Origin: Amoeboaphelidium protococcarum
Taxonomy: Eukaryota; Aphelidiomycota; Aphelidea
Direction: 5' to 3'
Length of the DNA stretch: 64,000 nucleotides
NCBI GenBank assembly: GCA_023515745.1
Contig: JALECJ010000005.1
Coordinates: forward strand, 1,116,001-1,180,000
Part shown: positions 36,926-47,782 of the stretch, piece after piece
How positions within the stretch are numbered: position 1 is the first letter of the stretch
Layout of the letters: each line of letters starts with the position of its first letter
Notes under the pieces: generated by a model
Databases searched by the model: none
Seen by the model: only the letters and a program-made list of their open reading frames with translations
What the model was told of the DNA's origin: nothing
Made by a program: the position numbers and the translations under genes

Positions 36926-37810
36926 ATGCCATTTAAAATTATCAGCAGTTTTCATTCTGGGTAGACGCAAATAGTGAAAGTGTAGGTGAAGGGGAAGCGT
37001 GTTCCAAGTAAATTATCCTAAAGACGTATCGAAGGTAGACGGTTGAGCTTTTGCGAGTCTTCTGACCCTCAAGATATAATAAATTATGCTATTGAAAGTG
37101 GTTCTTAAATCATTAACTTGAAGTAAGTGATTTTGACACCTTTGCTTGAAGATTTGATTCATTCATCATGTAGTGGTTTAGAGTTGGAATAACTGCCCGA
37201 CGATTTGGCCTGTCTAAATTGTCTGATATCTTACTGTCCTAATCATTCTTTTACGCCAAAAATTTAGTTGGATTTAAGTTGGAATAAACTGAACATATTG
37301 AATAGCTCATCAGTATTGTGGACTATTTCTAATTTGGTTTATCTTGACTTGAGTACGTGTTATCTGTAGTGATACTTTCTTTAAGTATTTTGATTTAGTG
37401 TAGGTAACAATGGTCTCACTTATTTGCCAGAAGAGGTTGCGTTGTTGAGTAAACTAGAGACGTTAGTTATCAGATGTAACGAGTTATAACATCTACCTGT
37501 TGAGATGCGGGATATGAAATCATTACAACGCGTCAACTGGTTTCCGAATCCTCTCCTGTAAGCCGAGTGTATTTTGCTGACTGGCGCTCATGTTCCGTCT
37601 CTACAAGAGCTCTGCAGAAGATCAATCTTGTAATATGAAACCGTATCGCACAAAGGGAGATAGCCATCTGGGTGTAGAACATGTACCGGATGTAAGTCAC
37701 TATTCTGCGAGAGTCAATTGGAAAAAGTTGAAATAATGGAATTTCAAGGGCAAAGTCTTCCGTTTAAAGTACAATATTGTAAAATATCATGTGAAGCTCG
37801 AAAGCAATGA
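36926..37810 (+). CDS. Leucine-rich repeat protein with a Cys-rich end
   Basis: Two exons joined by a 51-nt intron (37353-37403, GTACGT..GTGTAG), giving 277 aa. The splice creates an unbroken repeat: LVYLDLSNNGLTYLPEEVA. Several LRRs of the LxxLxLxxNxLxxLP type cover about 85-195. The C-terminus has CRTCTGCKSLFCES, a likely zinc-binding cluster, then FKVQYCKISCEARKQ. LRR plus a terminal zinc ribbon is found in some fungal proteins of unknown role. Both coding pieces sum to whole codons. The stop lies 21 bp from the stop of the converging coiled-coil gene. Confidence 0.75.
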
Positions 37811-37831
37811 ATTTGAACTAGACTATGTTAC

Positions 37832-38701
37832 TCATACTTGTTTCAAGTCAAGTTCCTGGACCATAATGGAGCATAAGCGTCGTCCCTTGCGATTTTCGAT
37901 GCGCAACTGCTCAACTTCTTGTCTCAATTACTCCATTTCATCCATCTAACTCTTATACTCCTCAATCTCCTTTTCAAAATCAATATCAAGCGAACCGCTG
38001 ACATGATCTTTGAGTAGTTGTTCTTATTTTCGTAGAATAGCATTCTCGCCTTGAACCTGATCCAGGTCGGTCAACGCTTTTTCAAGCTACGCTCTGATCA
38101 GAGAGATCTCTTCATCTTTCTACTCTTACAATCGAAGTAAATCTGCTGCATATTTTTCATTCACCTTATTGAGAGTATTAATGCACGTGTCTTTCTCTTT
38201 AATCGCATCCTGGCTATCTTCAATCTCATATTACAGTTTTTAGTTGCGAGCCTCAGCTATTTTTATCAACTTTTCAACGTGTTTCAACTTGGCTGATTGT
38301 TCTTGAATCGTCTGTGCCTGCGATGAAATCAAACCCTGCTGCTCAGCGCACTGTCTAGTAAGAGTGTCAACCTAAGCTTTACATTTACTCAACTAGTTTT
38401 GGCTCTTCTAAAACACCGATTGAGTCACTTCATTTTGCGATTGCAGTACAGTGTTAGCGGAAGTTACTGATTCGAGCTGATTTTTGATATTTTACAACTC
38501 TTACGTCTTTTACTGACACAAGTAGCAAGGCTTACTCTATTTGTCGGCTTCAGCAAGTAGCATCTCCATTTTTTACTTGACAGCTTGTACGTGACTGACT
38601 TAATTGACCTCCTCGTCGTCATCATCTTCAGAGGAGTCAGAATCCAAGAATGGGTTGCGCTACTGTTGAATAAACTTGTGGTACTCGTCGACGTGTCTCA
38701 T
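37832..38701 (-). CDS. Coiled-coil protein of unknown function
   Basis: A 289-aa protein. Residues 1-38 include an acidic patch (DSDSSEDDDDEE); a CYLCQQ motif is near 63; the rest is nearly continuous coiled coil (SQAQTIQEQSAKLKHVEKL, LRLQEQKDEEISLIRAQL) to the end at LKQV. Many heptad Gln are TAA/TAG. It has no membrane span and no recognisable family domain. Likely roles are tether, cytoskeletal or centrosomal. It is uninterrupted. Confidence 0.7.
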
Positions 38702-38873
38702 TTTGCTTTCTTTGGGATACAGTATATAATACGCTAATGCTTAGAGAATTTGATAAGTTTTTAACATGAAAGACAAAGATCTGGTGTGGTGATAGATGCA
38801 AAAATAAACCTCAACTATAGCGTTGCTAAGAATCTCATTCTATTTACTAGATTTCATTTCAATATTTCAGTTT

Positions 38874-41800
38874 TCACGTCAAATAGTCTTCAGCAGGTGC
38901 GAATACGCTTTTAAATGTGGACTTTGCAGTACCTGATGATTTCATAAAATTCTTCATTGCATTCCGCAATTGTACCGGCGTCGACTTCTTCTTCTGCTTC
39001 TTTCGAGGCGCAAGTTCATCTTCACTATCACTGGAATCAGATAAACCATCTGGTAGAGAATCGTCATCCATACTTTGATCCTCTTCTTCATCAAATTCTT
39101 CGGCATCGCCAAAGTCGCTCCATTCATCCTAAGCATTGCCATCCATAATCACAGAAGCAGAGCCATCAGACATCGCGTCACTATGATCGTCAAACTCGAT
39201 GGAACTATCAAAATCGTCACTCTCAACGTCTTCAAACTCTGCAGCATCGCGTTTTGAGCCAGTAGCAGCAAATATAGCCTAGTCTACTTCATCGTCATTG
39301 ATACTCATATCATCTCCAAATTCAGAGCCTCCACCCTGCTGATTAGCACGCTCTAGAATCTCCTAATCTTTACCACTAAGCTTGAAATAAGTATGGTAAA
39401 ACATTTCATCGGCAGGAATATTCGATACAGTCAAGTTATCAGAACCACCGTTCTTAGAATTAATCCATTCAGCAGAGTTGACAGGAGCCTCTTGGACACG
39501 GTTCAACGGAACAGCTTTACGAAGGATTGAAGAAGATTGAGCTTTGACACCCATTGCATTGGAGCCATCTCTGCTTCCAATCTACTTTGGATTCTTAAAC
39601 ACGAAGCGATCCAGAAATCTGATGAGCGTAAAGTCTCTCAATGGATCTGATGGGTAATTAACATCCTGTCCGTTCAACACCATAGTAGCAAACAGCCTCA
39701 CAGACGGATGATGATGCACTGTGAATGGAATCAATTCGAATAAATCGAGCTTGTCCGCATTACAGTGCTCCGGTTAACGCTATTCAGGATCATACAGTGA
39801 ATCCTAAGGCTTCTTCTCAACAGACTACTCAACAGTAACCATAGACTTCAATGTATGAGTCTCTTCCACCTCTACTTCAACAATATTGTCATTTTCATCG
39901 CGATCAAGAAATACCTCGGCATCCTCATCATCGTCAATCTATGCAGTATGAGCCAATGAATCATTACTAATACCAATATCAGCAGCAACAGACTTAACAC
40001 TACCCGAGCTGAGTTGTATCAAAGTAGTTCGTAATTCCGGCTTTTACTTCAACACTTCACCAATTATCACAAGCATTCCGCACGTAAATGCCGTATCGTC
40101 AGACAGAGGACCAGCTAGACAAATTTGCAAGCAACGTCTAATAAACGCCACACTTCTCAAAGTGTCTTGGTCACGTATCAAGGACTTGTACAGAACATTG
40201 AGATAGATCGCATGATGCTTTCCACTAAGTGCATGTCGACCATCCAATAAGCTAGCGTATAAAGCGCGAAAGTAACGAGACACTAATTACGGCATCAGAA
40301 CTGCGGCAGAGTCATCAACTTTGAGTCCACCTTTGGCTTGCACCTGAGGATACAAAATCTATAACAGAATCTACAATGCTTGCACAGAACTCATCATTCC
40401 AACATCGGACTAATGGATAATGGCAAACAAATGATCAATATGCTTTGACAGCTGACTGCTCTTCAAATCAAACTGACTCTCACTTTCTGTCTGTAACTTC
40501 AACATTGCATAAGGAACAGCTCTTCTTATACCTGTCAAAATCGCTGATATAATCTTGCATTAAATCTCAGCAGTATTCTTGTCAACCTTTTACTTTCTAT
40601 ACTTGCGCTTCTTTTACTTCTTCTACCCGAGACCATTATCCTTCTCATTATCTCCCGATGTTTACTCAGCATTAGCGCCATCATTATTAAACGCTGAAAT
40701 CTCCTAAAATAAACGCATGTAGATTTGCATTAAATGACGCGCACTTTTAATATCAGTTTCCTGTGACGATAGCACGACTTGAGATAGAAAGACTAGAGCA
40801 TAAAAATTGGAACGGTGTCGTCTCTCATCGATTTCGTCTTTACTTCTCTTACCAGGCACCACCTCCAGATTCTTATTAGACTCTAAGAATCTCTCCACCT
40901 CTTTGATTACGATAGGCTTCATTTAAGGATGCACGTCATGAGATATCAAGGTATTCAGGAGATGGACGATTTTACTTGTCAGCACTCGGTTGTTCACACT
41001 CAACTTATTCACCAACATGGTGAGCACAGTAGACTCTTATTCGGGAACATTGACCAAAAGCTCGTACATCATATTCAACAACTTGTTGTAATTACCACCA
41101 GACGATATCTATTGGGATGAAACATTAGAAAGACGATCAATAGCTGTGATGAAGGTGAAGTAAGAGGCCTTTATGACGTCTTCAACATATCCCAACAACA
41201 AAACTTACTTCATCACCTTATCACCACTTAGGCACTTTTCAATAGACGTATAATTGACAACAGACTTGCATCTAGGTGATACATAAGTCAACAGATCATC
41301 TAAATGCTAATTCTCAGTGAAAAACTTGAGCTTTCTACTCTGCGGACACAAAACTTCCTTGAACAATTCATGAAGAACATCAATTGACGCCTCCATTTCA
41401 CGCCTCTTACCTGCACTGTGCTATCCGTCATTCTTACTGAGTATTTGGTTGAATGGTGTGATCAGAGACTATAAGTACTATAGATTGTGGACTGGGGATT
41501 CTTTAATGGCCAGAGATAGAGCACCAACTTTATCGCTCAGCGTTCCCTTCTTCACCATCTAACGGAAGAAAACCGCCTCAGTTTTGCTCTGCTTAAATTT
41601 CATGTTCTCATAAGCCTTAGCTTCCTGTGCTTGAACAGTTTACGCGTATTCATACAAGATCTTTACTATTTTACTCTTATTAAGCACCACTTCATTCTTA
41701 CCAGAGCTTTGAGGAATTCTAACGCGATTTGTATACCATTAACTGCTTGGAGGCAATATCATATCACCAAGAGATTCTTTCCCCGCAGATTTCACCTGAT

Positions 41801-42137
41801 GTTGATTCTATTGTACGGTATCTAAGATTTCATCTTCCACAGAAGACTCTTATTCAGACTCTTGATCATCGTCCTCGACACTATCCTCAGCATCAGTCTC
41901 CATGATATCACCAGAATCAATTCCACCCAAACCCAATTCTCCGATAAATGATTTGAGATCCTTTTGTAACTTGACATCGTTTACCTCATCTTGGTCTTGA
42001 TTAAGCGATATCACGCTCTCTTCATCAGACTATACACCCAATACCAACTCCAAATCCTTTTTATCACCTCCCAGTGCCTTCACTTCCTCCTCCAACATAC
42101 TGCTAGACATTTTACGCGTTTTCTGTTACTTTGACAT
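38874..42137 (-). CDS. NOC1: Ribosome biogenesis protein NOC1/MAK21 (CEBPZ family)
   Basis: A 1087-aa nucleolar factor that pairs with NOC2 in early 60S pre-ribosomes. Acidic N-terminus, then PSSQWYTNRVR and a helical-repeat region, the CBF/Mak21 core (residues about 560-760, with MLVIIGEVLK, HTLKSMV, LYDPEQRQPEHCNAD and LFELIPFTVHHHPSV), FLDRFVFKNPKQ, then a long acidic and finally Lys-rich tail (APRKKQKKKSTP) ending AEDYLT. The residue order matches yeast Mak21. Two in-frame ATGs lie at 42137 and 42110; the first is chosen. The gene is uninterrupted and has dozens of TAA/TAG Gln codons. Confidence 0.93.
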
Positions 42138-42263
42138 CTTTTCTCTCTTCAACGATTTAATTTGGTCGCAGCGGCAAAGTGTGTAAAGAAGAGAGATTGA
42201 GCGCGATGAATGTGATAGCGATCAAGTCCTTCTCTTCACAAGTCTCTTCACTAGAAATTGGAA

Positions 42264-42791
42264 ATGGAAATGGAGACCAATGTAGAAACGTCTTGTTCGG
42301 AGGATAATTTTTCCGTAATTTAGTCACTTGTACAAGATATTGTGAATGATGCAGTGATTAGAGCATGCGAACGTCAGTAGGATAGTGAAGATATAAAATT
42401 TGAATCGGTCTAAGTGTCAGTCGAGTAATCAGAAAAAGTCAAATCTATTTTACAAGATCTTGTGGACGGCATAGTCGACCCGCTTACTATGAATGAAGAG
42501 GAATTGCAAAATTCGCTTCCATTCAACAACGGTCTACTCCAGGTCATTTACTGGTCTCTCGGTGCATTATCGATGCTGTGGCTCATGATGCTAATTGCCG
42601 TATTCATTCTGTCCTTACAGGGTAGCATAGATAACGCGTTCTTTGTGATGGCTCATTGTGCCGGCGGTCTACTGCTGACGTGTTCGATCGCGGCGTCTTT
42701 GTTTTGGTTTCAGGGCCGAGTGACGCGAGAGTTCACCACCACTCAATAACAGTTATAGTAGAAGGTAGACGTGAAACCAAAGTCTGAGTGA
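42264..42791 (+). CDS. Small two-span membrane protein, weakly Pkr1-like
   Basis: A 175-aa protein. The acidic N-terminal half contains two related segments (SLVQDIVNDAV and SILQDLVDGIVDP). Then come two hydrophobic spans at about 95-120 (VIYWSLGALSMLWLMMLIAVFI) and 132-152 (AHCAGGLLLTCSIAASLFWF). The SILxxxVxxxxDP lead-in and the paired spans resemble Pkr1, an ER factor for V-ATPase assembly, but the similarity is loose. It is divergent from NOC1 by 126 bp and converges with the EF-hand gene at 26 bp. Confidence 0.55.
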
Positions 42792-42817
42792 AATAGTTTA
42801 ATAATGCATTTAATGTT

Positions 42818-43198
42818 TCATAGTTCATGACTTTAAATTAGTTCCCTTCTACTTAGGCGGCCGTCACCATCTTGATCATCAAATTGGAGAATAGAATCCA
42901 CCAGGAACTGGATCTCTGGAAGAATGGTACCAGTATGATCGTTTGCAGTATCGTGAGCCACCGCGTAATGTTCATGCTGTGGTGCAAAAGAACTCATCAA
43001 CTCATACCCATCCAAGTGACCATCAGCATTCAAGTCAAACTTCTTGAGCCATAAGTCGATATCATGTTGTTGCAATTATAATCCTTTTGTGGAATCAAAA
43101 CGACTCAGAAATGACCAAGGGACAGCAAGCACTTGTTGATGTTGAGACGTGAGCATTAGAGCAGCAAAGACAAAGAATACCAGAGCGGAGCACGACAT
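42818..43198 (-). CDS. Secreted or lumenal two-EF-hand protein, MCFD2-like
   Basis: A 126-aa protein with a signal peptide (hydrophobic SALVFFVFAALML, cleavage near residue 25), then two canonical EF-hand loops: DLNADGHLDGYE and DQDGDGRLSRRE, separated by a His-rich linker. Size, signal and paired EF-hands with the helix HDIDLWLKKFD fit MCFD2, the ER calcium-binding partner of the cargo lectin LMAN1. A generic secreted calmodulin-like protein is the alternative. Confidence 0.75.
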
Positions 43199-43387
43199 AA
43201 TGCACATGTAATGGATATGATGATATATTTAATAACGACGGTTAGCTCAAAGAAGATGATGAATTTTTTACTCGTGTAAGCATTGGTTAAAGTAAACAAT
43301 GCAGTTGAGATGGAAACGCGTTACCATTGTTTCCATAGATATCAACATTCAACATTATTGTTTCGTTTCAACATCGTGATCGTGATT

Positions 43388-43414
43388 GTTGTTGTTGTTG
43401 TTGTTGTTGTTGTT
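43388..43414. repeat. (GTT)9 microsatellite
   Basis: Nine tandem GTT units in the divergent gap between the EF-hand gene and EFG1. Not coding in either gene model. Confidence 0.9.
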
Positions 43415-43560
43415 TGTTGGAGCGATGAGAAATGCCATAGCCTGACTGGTCGCGTCTCGCTCGATTCGGACGGGACGGGATTAGCCTTTTTAACTATGAT
43501 AAAGAATCTTCATTCGGTCGCAGATCCCAAGATTGTGTTGTGCAAATAGATCAAAACGAA

Positions 43561-44454
43561 ATGAACAAGATCAAAAAGTCTATACGTGATACCCACCGAT
43601 TAATTAATCGAGAAAATACCGATCCTGCTACTAGATAGGAATAGCAGAGGAAATTGAAAGTCCTCCTCTTTGATATGGAACAAGAGACCGAGTTGCAGGT
43701 TATCAAAAAGTATTAGACGCGTTATTAGCGTGTGAGATTCTTTGAGATGCGCAAAGCTTAGCGAAAGTATATGAAATGCTTGAAGGAAGATATTGCTAGT
43801 GTCGAGGCTTAGAATACTCTTGATGATCTGATGTACATTTTATTTTACCCAAAGACTTTCAAGTACATGTCACTTTATCGCAATGACTCGATGTAAGATA
43901 AAGATAATGAGGATGATGGTGATGATGATGAGCAGTCAAAAAGGTTGAAGGGGAAGAATTAGAAACTTATCACGTAAAGACAGACAATGTATCAGTTAAT
44001 AACTAAAGTCTGTAAAGATCTGAATGTCTATGATCGTGTCAAATTTCCAGTCAAATCTCTGAGTGTGCCCAAGGAGCTGGGTGATTAAGTAAATACTCGG
44101 CTGTTTATTGAAGACTAAACGTTGTTGCTGCCGCATTGGCGTCATTTAGTAATGCGTAATAAGGAAATGTACAAATACTGTGGAATAAGTGACTTGGAAG
44201 CGTACATAAAGGATAAAGTTGACAGCTTCAGAAGTCCTAAATCTATGGAAAAGGTGGAAAATATTCAATCTGTAGGTGTCGGTAGTGCATCAGAAGAAGT
44301 GGTCGGAGAAGATAGATCTCAATAAGGTGGCTAACAGACACTCCTCAAGGATGATTTCTTGGGCTCTTTTAGCAATGCTGCTGATGCTGACGGTAAAGCT
44401 GTGTCATCGTCCAGACAAGCTCTCGATAAGTACTCGACGCGTCTGAAATTGTGA
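43561..44454 (+). CDS. EFG1: rRNA-processing protein EFG1-like
   Basis: A 297-aa basic helical protein. The N-terminal third matches the EFG1 family: IKKSIRDTHRLINRE, then KYQTRYQRVRFFEMRKAQRKY. Next comes LDDLMYILFYPKTFKYMSLY, the YP..xKYxSLY motif of the same family. EFG1 acts in 18S rRNA maturation in the nucleolus. The C-terminal half (LLLPHWRHLV, MYKYCGISDLEAYI) is longer than in yeast EFG1 (233 aa) and is unassigned. It is uninterrupted and starts at the first ATG after a TGA in the overlapping frame. Confidence 0.65.
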
Positions 44455-44731
44455 ACTTTCTACTATAAGATTATTATATAGTCTTTCACATTACATTTCT
44501 AAAATATTTTAATAAAATTACGTTGGATGTATGTTGTTCAGAGTTTGCCAATCCGATTTTCTATTATGGATTCGCCCAATGTAAATCGGCTGCTTTGAAT
44601 CAAGAGAATATCATGCAATCAGGAAATTGAAGTTCCATCTGATCTGATATCACAACCATTAGTACATCTACTTGCTCTTTCTTTCTCTTCTTTACTATTA
44701 TCTGGTCTTATTAAAATTCTTCTTAAAGAAA

Positions 44732-45841
44732 ATGTCCATGTTTAAAATTCTACGTGTCTCTGCAGTTGCTATTCCACTCCTGAACTTTGTTTCAGGCCAC
44801 TCACACTTGGAGTGTACTGACGTCAAAGGTCCTAGTCAATGCGCTGGCTATCCGCGCTATTACTCTTATTATAAACAAGGCTATGAAGGTAGCGATGAGT
44901 CCAAGGACAGAAACTTTATCGTGGCCGCCGGAGCAATTCGCTGTCCCACCGCGCCTGCTGATTCTGGGCAAATGTACACTGTAAAGTACCCCATGGCAAA
45001 GTGGATGCCAGGATCTACGGTTGTGGTTTAGTGGCCTCCGCGCGGCCATTTGCAACAAAAGCATTCTGATGTGTGGATCTATTGCTCTACTGATGCTTCA
45101 TCTGCCGGTGGTAAAGTTGATGAATAGGCCATCTTCTCTGGCACTCCTGGTGATGAGTCTCTCACTTCATCAGCAGCTACAACAACTCCTGGCGCGTCCA
45201 ACAACGCGACTGGCGGTATGGAGCTAATTGCCACCACCCCTTACGATAATTGCAATGGCTCTGACGTTAGTTGGGCTAAATGCACAGGCCAAGTCCAGGT
45301 CCCTACCACATGGTAGCAAGGTGAAATAAGATCTTGCATGTTCGCCTGGACACTCAATGATGCCCAACAGTACATTGACTGTTTTGAAGTTCAAGTTGGT
45401 AGTGGTGGCTTAAATGTCGTCGCGTCCAATAATAGTGACACTTAGGATCCGAGAGCTCTGTTAGGACCATCTTAAGTTGAAGTTGACAATTCAGTGACTC
45501 CTTCTGTTGCTGCTGCATTCAGCAACAATAACAGCGCAGCTCCAGCGCCACCATCGTCTCAAGCCGTTCCACCTGGACACGAAGGCCACAATCACCCTCA
45601 CGATGTTGTTGCACCTACTCCTCCTTCTCCGTCTCCATCTCCATCTGAAGCCGTTGTCCCTCTACAGCAAAATCAAGCCAACTCGGAAGCTTCTGTAAAT
45701 GCCCCTTCACCTCAGCCAATCAATACTGAGAAATCGCTCGAGTAAAAACTGTGTCAATGTGTTGACAACTTGTGCACCGGATCTTTGGGAAGTTCTAATC
45801 TGTGCTCTATCCTCGAACGTCTTTGCTAGTTTGTAAATTGA
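44732..45841 (+). CDS. Secreted LPMO-like protein with a Pro/Ser-rich tail
   Basis: A 369-aa protein. A signal peptide of ~22 residues (ILRVSAVAIPLLNF) is followed by GHSHLEC, so the mature chain would begin with His23, the copper-binding N-terminal His of lytic polysaccharide monooxygenases. Other LPMO-like features: WPPRGHLQQKHSDVWIYC (second brace His), VPTTWQQGEIRSCMFAW and YIDCFEVQV (strand with axial aromatic). A His/Pro/Ser-rich linker (about 255-330) leads to a Cys-rich C-terminal segment (KLCQCVDNLCTG), possibly a small binding module. Such enzymes cut cellulose, chitin or other cell-wall glycans oxidatively. The family number is uncertain. Confidence 0.7.
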
Positions 45842-46239
45842 CCTGCCAATGAATGAAATTGTTGAAAGTATTAGTGAATTGAAGACGATGAAGGATATAT
45901 ATTTTGAATGATGGTTGATGAATAAAAAGTGAATTAGAATTGAATGCGATTGGGACTTATTACAATGCAAGCGGTCCACTTACTCTTAAGACCAACGCGT
46001 GAAACAAGGATATTAGTTTTGGCATACTGTACATAACAGCAGTGCATTTTCTTCCTTACAATACACTATTGCCTTCCTCTAATCTAACACACTTTCTTCC
46101 ATAGTAACGTTGTAATTTTTTATCTAAGTAAGAAAATGCTCCGCAGTATGTTTTATTGCCGTGTTTTAAAAGTTTTAATCGCCCCACTTACTTTAATTCA
46201 CAATTCTTATCCGAACGCGGATTATTCTACTTTACGGCG
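45842..46239. other. Intergenic, upstream of FAD synthase
   Basis: AT-rich gap. The FAD synthase frame is open upstream of its chosen ATG to about 46156, and another ATG lies at 46136 in a different frame. No conserved residues there, so it is treated as 5' UTR and promoter. Confidence 0.35.
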
Positions 46240-47479
46240 ATGCCCGAATATAGATTACTTGTGGATGTAGAGCTTGACGCGTCTTTAAAGTCAAAGATTG
46301 AGGATATTTGTGCTCAACTCAGTGGTTATTATCGATTGGAATAAGATTCTGATGATGGACCAGTATCGATTGTTATCGGTCATGATCTGAGCGGAACTGC
46401 AACGATTTTGTATAATGATTTGATTAATCACGTACTATCCGATTCATCTTTAAATGTGGAATACCTGATTAAGTTGAAGCATGATGAGAGGAATGATCTT
46501 ATTCATAATAGAGAGTCAAGAGAGAAATGGCTGGCGCAGTAGACTGATGCTATATCCCATCGACTTTCTCCTGCACTTCGACGTAAAGTTGAGCACTCAC
46601 TGTCTGTTATCGCGGACGCTTTCCGATAATACGGCTTTAAAAATCTATCTATAAGTTATAATGGTGGTAAAGACTGCACAGTTCTTCTGCAATTGCTTTA
46701 AATAGGTTGCGCCATTTATTTTACCAATGTTGAGAATGCGACACCAATCGAAAATCGTGAGCCGTATTATGGTCATGGTTTAATCAATGCTCTCTATATC
46801 CGATCTCAATATCCATTCGAAGAAGTTGAGAAATTTGTCCACTAAGCATCACAGAGGTAAGAAGTATCTATACGATTCTGGTTTTATATCACTGCATAAT
46901 CTACTTGTATTCTAATTGTAGCTATGGACTTCGTCTATTTGAATATGACGGGTCAATCAAGAGTGGGCTGCAGGTGTTCTTATAATAATGGAGTGAGTAT
47001 TGTTAAAGTCCATCACCATAATCAAGAGCCATCTTTATGGGCACCCGACGTACTGATCCTCACTGCTGTAAGTATCTATTTTATGAATGTGATCACGTTA
47101 AGATAATATGTAATTAGAAAGTTAAATTGTTATTGTAGAGCATCTATAGGCATTTAGTCCGACCGACTCTAATAATGGATGGCCATTGGTGATGCGCGTT
47201 AATCCGATCTTGGACTGGTCATTTACAGAAATTTGGTAATTTATTGACGCGCTCAACATTCCATACTGCAACCTTTATGACAGAGGGTAATGTATTGTTT
47301 TATTTCAAGACTATTTATGCATGATGTTAATTTGTAGATACACGTCCATTGGTGGTAAGAATGATACAATTCCTAATGCATTGCTTGCTGATCCCGAGTT
47401 TCCATGCGGATTCAAGCCAGCGCGGTTTATGCCCAGCGATTTAGCAGATAAGGAAGAGCGCTCTGGGAGATTAAAATGA
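46240..47479 (+). CDS. FAD1: FAD synthase (FMN adenylyltransferase), four exons
   Basis: Transfers AMP from ATP to FMN to make FAD. Introns 46857-46921, 47068-47138 and 47287-47337 leave 350 aa in whole codons. The first ~125 residues are an uncharacterised N-terminal domain. The PAPS-reductase-like domain starts near 138: SYNGGKDCTVLLQL (ATP-binding P-loop), ALYIRSQYPFEEVEKFV, FMGTRRTDPH, MRVNPILDWSF, LNIPYCNLYDRGYTSIG. At the second splice, T from exon 2 and AG from exon 3 form a TAG codon read as Gln. Start is the ATG of MPEYRLLVDV. Confidence 0.93.
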
Positions 47480-47782
47480 TTATTTTTTCCGCATGTATTC
47501 CCTTTACTTATACACTCTGCACCCTATTCTCATATCCATTTATAGATATATTTTGAGAAGGCCTATGCAAAGCTCTGCACTATGTTATGACTTTTAATAG
47601 TAGACGGATATACGGTAAGTGCAGCTTGTTGATTGTTTGTTCAGAATCTATTTTTAAGGGAAGATTTTGATGTTTCAACAACAACTGTCTCTTTCGCTCA
47701 CTTCATCTTCATCTTGTTTACTGTGAAAATCAACTTTATTTATAAGCTTCACTATAGATCTAATAAAAAACAGAGCTACACA
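47480..47782. other. Intergenic between FAD synthase and the Rap-GAP gene
   Basis: AT-rich, 303 bp. Holds the FAD1 3' UTR and Rap-GAP promoter. No ORF or RNA gene seen. Confidence 0.35.

Noticed and set aside
43283-43549. ORF containing a Val run next to EFG1
   Set aside because: The Val run is just the (GTT)9 microsatellite; the frame ends at TGA overlapping the EFG1 start.
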